Shown in pieces: positions 7,755-15,377 of a stretch of DNA of 28,406 nucleotides. The position numbers and the translations under genes were made by a program. The stretch is from NCBI GenBank assembly GCA_013286985.1, contig JABDEQ010000028.1, positions 1-28,406 of the forward strand. Direction: 5' to 3'. A model generated the notes under the pieces. It was not told the DNA's origin and searched no databases. It worked only from the letters and a program-made list of their open reading frames with translations. This DNA is from Bacteroidota bacterium. Its GTDB lineage: Bacteria > Bacteroidota > Bacteroidia > Sphingobacteriales > Sphingobacteriaceae. The stretch's first letter is position 1. Every line of letters begins with the position of its first letter.

Positions 7755-7937
7755 GATCTGTGCCCCTGTTGGGTGTTGTCACCAACAGGTAACGTAAAGC
7801 TTGTATGGTGTATAGGCCCTGCGGTTTGCCGGTGACAATACCGGCAAAGGCGAAGGAAGTGACCAACAGGTAACGTAAAGCTTGTATGGTGTATAAGCCC
7901 CGCAGGTGTGCCGGCGACAACACCGGCAAAGGCAGGG
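7755..7937 (+). repeat. Dispersed intergenic repeat, copy 2, with an 81-bp tandem duplication
   Basis: 7755-7804 matches the inverse of 3121-3172. From 7781 an 81-bp unit starts (ACCAACAGGTAACGTAAAGC...) and is repeated from 7862; the first 34 bases of the two units are identical and most of the rest agrees. Each unit ends with a small hairpin (TGCCGGT..ACCGGCA; TGCCGG..CCGGCA), and CCTGTTGG..CCAACAGG forms another at the left end. It separates convergent genes, so it may also stop transcription. Confidence 0.85.
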
Positions 7938-7939
7938 TA

Positions 7940-10900
7940 TTAACCCTTGGTTTGATGATCGGCAACGGTGTTCACCTTTTTCAAAACATCAATCAATTCG
8001 CTTAACTTCATTGGTTTAGCCAGGTAATCGTCCATGCCACTTTGCAGGCATATTTCTTTGTCTTCTTTCATGGCGTTGGCCGTCATGGCAATAATATACG
8101 GTTGTTTTTGGGTCGATTTTCTGAGCTTTGTAGTGGCTTCCAATCCGTCCATTACCGGCATCTGGATGTCCATTAAAATTACATCGTAGCTTTTTTTGCC
8201 GGTTTGTTCAAGCACTTGTTGGCCATTTTCAACCATATCGGGTTTATAGCCTAGTTTATTCAGGATGCGCTCAATCAGTTTTTGATTGATGATATTATCT
8301 TCGGCAATCAATATTTCCATGGGATGCTCCAGCGCAAAATCAACCGGGAACAGGCTATCGGGCCTGCTTTCCTGTTTAATTTCATTTTGTAAATTGAGCG
8401 AAATCTGTATGGCCTGGCATAAATGATTCTGTTTAACCGGCTTGACCAGTATTGACGAAAATAATCCCGGATGCTTCCTTTTGGTTTCATCGCCGATAGA
8501 GCTTAACATTATCACCGGTAACTTTGACCCTTTTTGTTTTAATACATTGGCAAACTCCACGCCATCCATGCCGGGCATTTCCATATCGGTAATAATCAAA
8601 TCAAAATTTTGGTTGCCGGCAAGTATATCTAATGCCTCATGTGCCGACCCCGCTTCGGTAGCTGCCAGGCTCCAGTGTTCGAGCTGTATTTTAAGGATGG
8701 TAAGGTTGGTTTTGTTATCATCAACTACCAATACGCGCGCACCCGATAAGCTTTTAAGATCGCAGACGGGCGATGCCACAGGGGCATTTTTACTCTCGAT
8801 GGTACTGATAAAGAAATCAAATTCAGAGCCTTCGCCGGCTTTACTTTTAACCGAAATTTTGCCGCCCATTAAATTAACCAATCTTTCGCAAATAGCCAGG
8901 CCAAGCCCGGTACCTCCGTATTTACGTGTAGTTGACGAATCAACCTGCGAAAAGGCTTTAAAGAGCGAATCTATTTTTTCATCAGGTATGCCTATGCCGG
9001 TATCTTTCACACTAAAGCAAATATCAAATCCCTCATCTGTGCGTTGTTCTGCCAGGTATACTTTAACAAATATTTCGCCCTTAGCCGTAAATTTCATGGC
9101 ATTATTGATCAGGTTGATCAATATCTGTTTAAGCCTTAAGCTATCGCCAACAATATGAACAGGCACATCAATATCCAGCTGATAAATAAGATCTAATCCT
9201 TTTTGGGAAGCACGAAGTGAAAACAAATCCATTACCTCCTCAATAGTGCCACGCAGATCAAAATCTTCGTGCTCTATTTCCATTTTGCCCGATTCTATCT
9301 TCGAGAAATCAAGAATATCATTAATAACATTCAGCAAACTTTCACCGCTGTTGATTATGGTATCGGTGTATTCGCGCTGTTCAAAATCAAGTTTAGTTTC
9401 GGCCAATAAGGAAGCCATGCCAATAACGCCATTCATAGGCGTGCGTATTTCATGACTCATGGTAGCCAGGAAAATGCTTTTTGCCTGGTTGGCTTTTTCA
9501 GCTTCTTTACGGGCCTCTTCTTCATGCATTTTTTGTGCAATAAGGGTGGTATTTAACTCCTGCAAATTTTCGGACTGCTCTGTCAGTTTTTCCGACTGCG
9601 ACAGTAGCTCTTCATTTAGCGCATGCAACTCGTCCGACTGTTGTTTCAGTTCCTCAGCTTGTGCTGTAACTTCAGCGGTGCGTTCTCTTACCTGTCTTTC
9701 TAACTCCGCCTTTTGCCTGTTTACCCTGTTTAGCCGGTAAGCATAAAAGCCATAAATACCCGATGCTGCGAGCAGGAATCCCAATATCCTGAACCATGCC
9801 GTACCCCAAAACGGTGGCGAAACAATAACTGTTACTGTTGCCCCTTTATTGTCCCACACATCATCATTGTTTGATCCTTTTACAGTGAAAACATAGGTAC
9901 CGGGCGCCAAATTGGTATAGCTTGCCTTTCGCTCCATACCGGCACTAATCCAGTCGTCGTCAACACCATCAAGCTTATATGTGTATTGGTTATTACGCGT
10001 TATAACATAATTGAGCGCCGCAAAGTTGAACGATATAAACGACTGCTTATAATCCAACTGAATGGTATCGGTATAGCTGATATCTTTTTTAAGCGGCGAA
10101 TTTTTGCCCGAGGGCGTTATGTTTTTATTAAAAATCTGAAAATCGGTAATATAAACCGGCGGGATAAAATTGTTTATTTTGATGTTATCGGGATAAAAGC
10201 TGTTAAAGCCTCTAACTCCGCCAAAAAACATTTCGCCATCATTAGCTTTTAAATACGAGTTGGCTTCAAACTCCATTCCCTGCAAGCCGTCCCAGGTATT
10301 AAATAGCTTGCATTCGGTTGTTGATGGATTGAGCTTAATAAGCCCGGATGAGGTTGATATCCAAAGGTTATGCCTGTTACCCTCGGTTATGCCTTTAATA
10401 AACAATGTAGAAAGACCCGCTTTTTTGGTAAATAGCTTGAATTTATCTTTTTTGGCATCGTACAAATAAAGCCCCTCCATACCCAGCCAAAGCCGGCCCT
10501 GGCTATCAGTAAATATTACCCGCGAATCGGTATTCTTATTTTCTTTTTCTAAATAATGCGAAAACCTGTGCGTATTGAGGTTGTATTTATTTAAGCCGCC
10601 ATCATCGGTACCAAACCAAACATTGCTGTTATTGTCTTCGGCAATGGAAACAATATTTTTTCCATGCAGGCCGGTAACGCCATCAGGATCTTTGGTTATC
10701 CGGGTGAAACGATGTGTTTTGGTGTTGAGCAGGTTTAATCCGCCGTAATAGGTAGCCACCCAAAAATTACCTTTACTATCCAGGAACATTTTCTGCAAAA
10801 AGTCTGAACTAACGGAGGTCTTATCCTTCGGATCATTTTTAAAACGGGTAAAACTGCCTGTTTTGACATTTAAAAGGTTAATGCCGCCGCCCCAGGTACC

Positions 10901-12172
10901 AACCCAAATATTGCCATCAGCATCGGCGGCTATAGCCTGTACCGCATCAGACGACAGACTGTTAACATTACCCGCCTGGTATTTATACTGTTTAAAGCTT
11001 TTGGTATTACGATCGAACAAATTAAGGCCGCCGCCGTCAGTACCTATCCATATTTTATCATTACTGCTCTGATAAAAGGCCTTTACATCGTTATAGCTTA
11101 AACCATTGTTGGAAACACCTTGCTTATACAACTTAAACTTATCAATATCTGATGTATACTGGTTAATGCCACCGCGGTGAGTGCCAATCCACAAATCGCC
11201 CTGGCTATCCTCATACACGGCAGAAACACTGGTATTTGAAAGACTTCCGGCATTTTCGGGCCGTGGGCCATATTTGAAAAATGAATTATTCGCTGCATCA
11301 TACTCGTTAAGGCCCTGGTTTATGGTACCGGCCCAAACGTTGCCTTTGCTATCGGTAAACAAACACAATATCAAATCGCCCGATAAACTTCCGGCATCTT
11401 TTTCGTTATGCTTTAAAGCTTTAAAGGTTCCATCAGCCTGGTTAAATAATAAAATGCCATCGGCGGCTGTGCCCAGCCATAAATTGTTATGAGTATCGGC
11501 GGTAATTGCTACTATATTAACATTACGATTGCCGTAAAGCTTGAATGATTGTTTTATTTCATCGGGTTGGTTAAGCCCGGCCGGGGTGCCTATCCAGATT
11601 TTGTTATTTTTATCACGGTAAATATAATTAACCGTATCGCTGCTGATACTTGCCGCGTTATTACTATTGTGCCTGAAATGATGTATTTGGCTGGTGGCAA
11701 CATTAAATAATTCAATACCGCCGCCAAGCGTACCCACCCAAATATGATTATCATCAGCCTTACAGATAGAAGTAATTACATTGCTGGAAATACTTTTGGC
11801 ATCCTTTTCATTATGGGTGTAAACCGTAAAAGTATTGGTAACCGGATCAAAGCAGTTTAAGCCAAATGAGGTACCTACCCATAGTTTGTGCCGGGCATCT
11901 TCATACATGCAACGAATAAAGTTATCGCTTATACTGCCTGCTAATTTCGTGTCATTGCGATAGATGTTAAACTTAACCCCGTCATAGCGGTTTAAACCAT
12001 CACGTGTGCCAAACCAAATAAAACCGCGGCTATCCTGAAATATACAATTTATGGTGCTGTTGGAAAGTCCCTGCTCATTGCTGATGTGTCTGAACCTTAC
12101 ATCAGAAATTTGCGCATATGAAAATAAAGGGACAGAAAAAAGAAAAATACAGGCCAGCCTGCAAATAAACAT
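7940..12172 (-). CDS. Hybrid sensor histidine kinase with beta-propeller sensor and two receiver domains
   Basis: About 1410 residues from the ATG at 12172, which opens a clear signal peptide ([20 protein letters not shown]); an ATG at 12214 would bury it. Residues ~22-690 are repeated Reg_prop blades (N.IW.GT..GGL..., about 14 copies), expected to form two periplasmic seven-blade propellers; a Y_Y_Y domain follows ([13 protein letters not shown]...[11 protein letters not shown]). A membrane helix lies near residues 795-815, then a Glu/Gln-rich coiled coil. The HisKA domain carries H907 in [10 protein letters not shown]; the ATPase has [16 protein letters not shown] and GGTGLGLAI. Receivers follow with phospho-acceptors D1196 ([10 protein letters not shown]) and D1335 ([10 protein letters not shown]). 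Unlike classic hybrid two-component regulators of Bacteroides it has no AraC output domain, so it must signal through another protein. The ligand is unknown, often a glycan in this group. Confidence 0.95.
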   Translation of the reverse strand: MFICRLACIFLFSVPLFSYAQISDVRFRHISNEQGLSNSTINCIFQDSRGFIWFGTRDGLNRYDGVKFNIYRNDTKLAGSISDNFIRCMYEDARHKLWVGTSFGLNCFDPVTNTFTVYTHNEKDAKSISSNVITSICKADDNHIWVGTLGGGIELFNVATSQIHHFRHNSNNAASISSDTVNYIYRDKNNKIWIGTPAGLNQPDEIKQSFKLYGNRNVNIVAITADTHNNLWLGTAADGILLFNQADGTFKALKHNEKDAGSLSGDLILCLFTDSKGNVWAGTINQGLNEYDAANNSFFKYGPRPENAGSLSNTSVSAVYEDSQGDLWIGTHRGGINQYTSDIDKFKLYKQGVSNNGLSYNDVKAFYQSSNDKIWIGTDGGGLNLFDRNTKSFKQYKYQAGNVNSLSSDAVQAIAADADGNIWVGTWGGGINLLNVKTGSFTRFKNDPKDKTSVSSDFLQKMFLDSKGNFWVATYYGGLNLLNTKTHRFTRITKDPDGVTGLHGKNIVSIAEDNNSNVWFGTDDGGLNKYNLNTHRFSHYLEKENKNTDSRVIFTDSQGRLWLGMEGLYLYDAKKDKFKLFTKKAGLSTLFIKGITEGNRHNLWISTSSGLIKLNPSTTECKLFNTWDGLQGMEFEANSYLKANDGEMFFGGVRGFNSFYPDNIKINNFIPPVYITDFQIFNKNITPSGKNSPLKKDISYTDTIQLDYKQSFISFNFAALNYVITRNNQYTYKLDGVDDDWISAGMERKASYTNLAPGTYVFTVKGSNNDDVWDNKGATVTVIVSPPFWGTAWFRILGFLLAASGIYGFYAYRLNRVNRQKAELERQVRERTAEVTAQAEELKQQSDELHALNEELLSQSEKLTEQSENLQELNTTLIAQKMHEEEARKEAEKANQAKSIFLATMSHEIRTPMNGVIGMASLLAETKLDFEQREYTDTIINSGESLLNVINDILDFSKIESGKMEIEHEDFDLRGTIEEVMDLFSLRASQKGLDLIYQLDIDVPVHIVGDSLRLKQILINLINNAMKFTAKGEIFVKVYLAEQRTDEGFDICFSVKDTGIGIPDEKIDSLFKAFSQVDSSTTRKYGGTGLGLAICERLVNLMGGKISVKSKAGEGSEFDFFISTIESKNAPVASPVCDLKSLSGARVLVVDDNKTNLTILKIQLEHWSLAATEAGSAHEALDILAGNQNFDLIITDMEMPGMDGVEFANVLKQKGSKLPVIMLSSIGDETKRKHPGLFSSILVKPVKQNHLCQAIQISLNLQNEIKQESRPDSLFPVDFALEHPMEILIAEDNIINQKLIERILNKLGYKPDMVENGQQVLEQTGKKSYDVILMDIQMPVMDGLEATTKLRKSTQKQPYIIAMTANAMKEDKEICLQSGMDDYLAKPMKLSELIDVLKKVNTVADHQTKG

Positions 12173-12332
12173 TTTGTAACACTGTGCAAGTGCAGTATGG
12201 TTAGTACCAGTCATTCAAAACAGGGGTTATTTTTAAATACCTCGTGGTCACTAAATTAATTGATTTCAAATCTAGTGAAATATATTATTCTCCGGTAGGT
12301 ATTTACGTGATTATTGTTGGGAAGGATTGCTT

Positions 12333-12355
12333 AGATTTATATTTTACATAAATCT
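12333..12355. repeat. Short inverted repeat just upstream of the ABM-like gene
   Basis: AGATTTAT (12333-12340) and ATAAATCT (12348-12355) are exact complements around seven bases, ending six bases before the ATG at 12362. In this position it could be an operator or a 5'-UTR hairpin covering the start. In AT-rich DNA an 8-bp repeat can also arise by chance. Confidence 0.35.
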
Positions 12356-12361
12356 TATTTT

Positions 12362-12679
12362 ATGGGACGTATTGTAATTGTGGCTTATAAGCCCAAACCC
12401 GGCAAAGCCGATGCCTTAAAAGAACTGGCCAAAACACATGTGCCACGCCTGAAGAAAGAAGGGCTGGTAACAGATCGTGTGCCGGTTATTGCCGAAACTG
12501 CCGACGGCACAATTGTTGAAGTTTTTGAATGGCTGAGCGAAGAGGCTATACAAAAAGCGCACAATAACGCGGCTGTTTTACAGATGTGGAGTGAGTATGC
12601 CGAAGTTTGCGAGTATGTACCCCTGCATACTTTAAATGAAGCTTACAAAATGTTTGCAGATTTTACGCCGGTTAATTAG
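12362..12679 (+). CDS. Small ABM-like (dimeric alpha/beta barrel) protein
   Basis: A 105-residue protein without signal peptide. The pattern (IVIVAYKPKPGKADALKELA at the N-terminus, then a strand with GTIVEVFEWLSEEAIQKAH and WSEYAEVCEYVPL) is that of the ferredoxin-like antibiotic biosynthesis monooxygenase / dimeric alpha-beta barrel superfamily. Members range from heme-degrading and quinol monooxygenases to non-catalytic proteins, so no reaction can be assigned. The ATG start is clear. Its TAG stop (12677-12679) overlaps the TAA stop of convergent ispG (12676-12678), leaving no space for a terminator. Confidence 0.75.
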   Translation: MGRIVIVAYKPKPGKADALKELAKTHVPRLKKEGLVTDRVPVIAETADGTIVEVFEWLSEEAIQKAHNNAAVLQMWSEYAEVCEYVPLHTLNEAYKMFADFTPVN

Positions 12680-14691
12680 CCTTCCAGCTCTACCCAATTA
12701 CCATCTTCTTTAATAATGCCGATCAACTCATCAAGCGCTTTGGCCGAGTTGATATTTTTCTTTACCGCTTCTTTACCACGATACAGGGTTACCTTATCGG
12801 TACCCGAACCTACGTAACCATAGTCGGCATCGGCCATTTCGCCGGGGCCGTTTACTATGCAACCCATGATACCAATTTTAAGCCCTTTTAAATGACTGGT
12901 ACGGCTGCGGATCATTTGGGTAGTAATCATCAAATCAAACAGGGTACGGCCGCAGCTTGGGCAACTGATATATTCTGTTTTTGAAATGCGTGATCGGGTG
13001 GCCTGTAAAATGCCGAATGCTGTAGAGGTAATTGCTTTAGTATCTATTGCTCGTGCATCAATCCAGATACCATCGCCAAAGCCATCAACCAGCAGCGCGC
13101 CCAGATCAGTGGCTGCGTATAATTGCAGGTTGGTGATAGCCGAAACCCTACTATCTGCATCAAAGGAATAACTTTTTTTAATAATAACCGGAACCTCCAA
13201 ACCTAGTTCTTCCATCTGAAAGAAGAACTGACGCTGATCGGCCATGCCATGCAGCTCGTTAGTTTCCAGTACAAAAACCAATGACTGATCAAAAGGTAAT
13301 GCACCAAATTCGTCCGACTCAATATCGGCAGGTTTCACTAAAACCAGGTTTAAGGCTGATGACCGGTCGGCAGTATTGTCAATATATTCTGTTAAAGTAA
13401 ACAGCGGATGGCACATGGTTTTATCTGCCAATTGTTGCCAGGTTTTGTAATTATAAAGCTGTTTAAGATTGCCGGGAAAGTTGAACGATGGCAGTTCATC
13501 CGCCAGATAAACAAAATCAACCGATTGATCGGCCATGTTGTATTTATCCAGCAAGGCCGAATACAGGTAGCCTGCATCATTCAAAACAGCAGGATCTTTT
13601 AAGTTCTTTTTTGACAGATCGACTACTACCCGCGGCACCATGTGGCCGCCAATAAATGCATTGGCCTCATAAGTGTGGCGGCGTTTATACTCGTACGGAT
13701 TGTGTTTGAAGTCCGAAGTCTGGAGTCCGAAGCCCGGAGTCGCATTTCCATTAGATGACTTTCGACTTTCGACTAATGACTTACGACTCGAGTAACGTTC
13801 CACTAAAGCAATGGCTACCGGCGCTTCGGCTTCAGGCTCTTCGGTTAAAGAAACACGAACAGTATCGCCCAGGCCATCTTCCAGTAAGGTGCCTATACCT
13901 ACGGCCGATTTGATACGGCCATCTTCACCGTCCCCGGCTTCGGTTACGCCAAGGTGCAAAGGATAATTCATTCCTTCGGCAACCATCGTCTCCACCAGTA
14001 AACGGTAAGCCTGTACCATCACCTGCGGGTTACTTGATTTCATGCTGACCACAAGGTTGTAATAGTTCAACGTTTCGCACATCCGCATAAACTCCATGGC
14101 CGATTCAACCATACCCTGCGGGGTATCGCCATAGCGGCTCATAATCCTGTCGCTCAAAGAGCCATGATTGGTACCAATGCGCATTGCCGTGCCATATTCT
14201 TTGCAGATTTTTACCAGCGGGGCAAACTTCTGATAAATACGATCCAGTTCGCCCTGGTATTCGGCATCGGTATAATCTATCTGGTCAAATTTCTTTTTAT
14301 CGGCATAGTTACCGGGGTTTACGCGTACCTTTTCTACAATGCGGGCGGCAACTTCGGCCGCGTTAGGCGTAAAGTGAATATCGGCAACCAATGGCGCAGT
14401 ATAGCCACGCTGACGGAGTTGTTTTTTAATTTCGGCTAGATTTTGTGCCTCTTTAATGCTGGGCGCGGTAATACGTACATATTCGCAGCCTGCTTCAATC
14501 ATCCGGATAGACTGCTCAACGGTACCCATAGTATCCATGGTATCGGTGGTCGTCATGCTTTGAATGCGGATGGGGTTATTGCCACCCATGGGTACGTCGC
14601 CAATGGCCACCTCACGGGTAACAAAACGCGAATATTCGGTTAAAGAATTACAGTAACGGCCTTGCAGCAATTTAACAGCATCAGTATTCAT
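12676..14691 (-). CDS. ispG: 4-hydroxy-3-methylbut-2-enyl diphosphate synthase (long, three-domain form)
   Basis: About 671 residues from the ATG at 14691 (MNTDAVKLL); a TTG start at 14718 would add nine residues. IspG (GcpE) is the cytoplasmic [4Fe-4S] enzyme turning methylerythritol cyclodiphosphate into HMBPP in the MEP isoprenoid pathway. Seen: the TIM-barrel start VAIGDVPMGGNNPIRIQSMTTTDT, LVADIHFTPNAA, RIGTNHGSLSDRI and LGVTEAGDGEDGRIKSAVGI; and the cluster-binding C-terminal domain with YISCPSCGRTLFDL and GIMGCIVNGPGEMADADYGY (Cys ligands visible). The ~250-residue middle insertion marks the Bacteroidota/Chlamydia/plant form. Residues ~301-328, in the link between the barrel and the insertion, are encoded by a heptamer-repeat tract (13708-13791) and read as low-complexity Ser/Lys/Gly-rich sequence. 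Apart from that the enzyme looks intact. Confidence 0.97.
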   Translation of the reverse strand: MNTDAVKLLQGRYCNSLTEYSRFVTREVAIGDVPMGGNNPIRIQSMTTTDTMDTMGTVEQSIRMIEAGCEYVRITAPSIKEAQNLAEIKKQLRQRGYTAPLVADIHFTPNAAEVAARIVEKVRVNPGNYADKKKFDQIDYTDAEYQGELDRIYQKFAPLVKICKEYGTAMRIGTNHGSLSDRIMSRYGDTPQGMVESAMEFMRMCETLNYYNLVVSMKSSNPQVMVQAYRLLVETMVAEGMNYPLHLGVTEAGDGEDGRIKSAVGIGTLLEDGLGDTVRVSLTEEPEAEAPVAIALVERYSSRKSLVESRKSSNGNATPGFGLQTSDFKHNPYEYKRRHTYEANAFIGGHMVPRVVVDLSKKNLKDPAVLNDAGYLYSALLDKYNMADQSVDFVYLADELPSFNFPGNLKQLYNYKTWQQLADKTMCHPLFTLTEYIDNTADRSSALNLVLVKPADIESDEFGALPFDQSLVFVLETNELHGMADQRQFFFQMEELGLEVPVIIKKSYSFDADSRVSAITNLQLYAATDLGALLVDGFGDGIWIDARAIDTKAITSTAFGILQATRSRISKTEYISCPSCGRTLFDLMITTQMIRSRTSHLKGLKIGIMGCIVNGPGEMADADYGYVGSGTDKVTLYRGKEAVKKNINSAKALDELIGIIKEDGNWVELEG
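13708..13791. repeat. Heptamer-repeat tract inside ispG (12 x 7 bp)
   Basis: On the plus strand 13708-13742 reads as five 7-base units, GAAGTCC GAAGTCT GGAGTCC and two more, and 13757-13791 as five units of GACTTTC type (GACTTTC GACTTTC GACTAAT, GACTTAC, GACTCGA). The 14-base spacer is also two heptads long, so the tract is 84 bp = 12 heptads = 28 codons. The two arrays are partly complementary to each other. The unit is not a multiple of three, so the repeat is read in all three frames without a stop. Confidence 0.85.
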
Positions 14692-14757
14692 CAGTTGATG
14701 GCTTTTTATCTGCTGCAAAAATACGAAATAGGATGGATGTTATAATGAGGGAAATGT

Positions 14758-14802
14758 AAAGGACATAAAGTAGGGCACTTTACTTAATTAATAATGTCCT
14801 TT
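14758..14802 (-). terminator. Possible terminator overlapping the toxin stop codon
   Basis: AAAGGACAT (14758-14766) pairs with ATGTCCTTT (14794-14802), and inside the loop AAGTA/TACTT can extend the structure. One arm covers the last codons of the toxin gene (Lys-Gly-His) in the direction of transcription. The T content after the stem is low, so this is tentative. Confidence 0.4.
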
Positions 14803-15045
14803 TAAAGAGTAGATGTTTATTTTTTCACCGTCGACATTGTATACGATGCGGTGTTCATGATTAATTCGCCGCGACCATTTTCCGGACAATTCGTGCTTTA
14901 ATTTTTCAGGCTTTCCTATGCCCTCAAATGGGGTTTCACGGATGGATTGAAGTAACTCTATTATTTTCTTCTGTATACCTGTATTTCCACTTTTTTGCCA
15001 ATCATTTAAATCTGATAAAGCTTTCGGCGTAAATACTACTTCCAT
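14788..15045 (-). CDS. yoeB: YoeB-type ribosome-dependent mRNA endonuclease toxin
   Basis: An 85-residue RelE/ParE-superfamily toxin very close to YoeB: TPFEGIGKPEKLKHELSGKW is the hallmark followed by SRRINHEHRIVY and a C-terminal GHY. The residues matching the E. coli YoeB catalytic set (E46, R65, H83, Y84) are all present as E47, R66, H84 and Y85, so the toxin is probably active: it cleaves mRNA in the ribosomal A site when free of antitoxin. The ATG at 15045 lies inside the antitoxin gene (10-base overlap), the usual translational coupling of toxin-antitoxin operons. The stop overlaps a possible terminator stem. Confidence 0.93.
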   Translation of the reverse strand: MEVVFTPKALSDLNDWQKSGNTGIQKKIIELLQSIRETPFEGIGKPEKLKHELSGKWSRRINHEHRIVYNVDGEKINIYSLKGHY

Positions 15046-15233
15046 AAATTGTCAATATCAACAACAACACCCTTACCTGCTTTAAGATCTTCGTCGCCTT
15101 GTTTTATCATTTCAACAAATTCAGGCTCATAAGCTGATTTACCTTCTTCAAAGGATATTTTAAAAGCTTTCATAAAAGCTTTTAATGCAGCCAGCTGTTT
15201 CTTGTTTTCAGGATGAACTATCAGTGTTTCCAT
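15036..15233 (-). CDS. Antitoxin of the YoeB toxin (small DUF2683-like protein)
   Basis: A 65-residue acidic protein starting at an ATG immediately upstream of, and overlapping, the toxin. METLIVHPENKKQLAALKAF begins with a strand, followed by a helix (MKAFKISFEEGKS) and an acidic C-terminal segment (MIKQGDEDLKAGKGVVVDID) suited to wrapping the toxin. It does not look like YefM/Phd, the usual YoeB partner, but like the small DUF2683-type antitoxins common in Bacteroidota; that label is from memory. TAAATTTG on its strand (15238-15245), just before the ATG, fits the Bacteroidota -7 box but lacks a well-spaced -33 element. It probably represses its own operon, perhaps through the inverted repeat at 15267-15283. 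Confidence 0.85.
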   Translation of the reverse strand: METLIVHPENKKQLAALKAFMKAFKISFEEGKSAYEPEFVEMIKQGDEDLKAGKGVVVDIDNLWK

Positions 15234-15266
15234 AACACAAATTTAAAATAATTTAAATCAAAAACA

Positions 15267-15283
15267 GATTCTTATAATGAATC
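15267..15283. promoter_or_regulatory. Small inverted repeat upstream of the toxin-antitoxin operon
   Basis: GATTC-TTATAAT-GAATC, 34 bases upstream of the antitoxin ATG. Its position suits an autoregulatory operator; five-base arms alone are weak evidence. Confidence 0.3.
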
Positions 15284-15306
15284 ATGTGATCTCGTAAATC
15301 TTTATC

Positions 15307-15340
15307 AAATTATAAATCGTTCAATAATTATTTATAATTT
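15307..15340. promoter_or_regulatory. 11-bp inverted repeat between the divergent toxin-antitoxin and GH2 genes
   Basis: AAATTATAAAT (15307-15317) and ATTTATAATTT (15330-15340) are exact reverse complements with 12 bases between. It lies 37 bases upstream of the GH2 start. Candidate operator for the glycoside hydrolase or the divergent operon; AT richness raises the chance of coincidence. Confidence 0.4.
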
Positions 15341-15377
15341 AGTGTCGATTATACAGTTATTACCTAAATAAACCATT

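Noticed and set aside
7738..7965. 75-codon minus-strand frame with two copies of GLYTIQALRYLLVT
   Set aside because: The amino-acid repeat is just the translation of the 81-bp tandem DNA repeat; it has no start context and overlaps the end of the hybrid kinase.
8442..9158. 238-codon plus-strand frame inside the hybrid kinase
   Set aside because: Lies wholly within the well-conserved kinase/receiver region in the antisense frame; a Ser/Leu-rich shadow.
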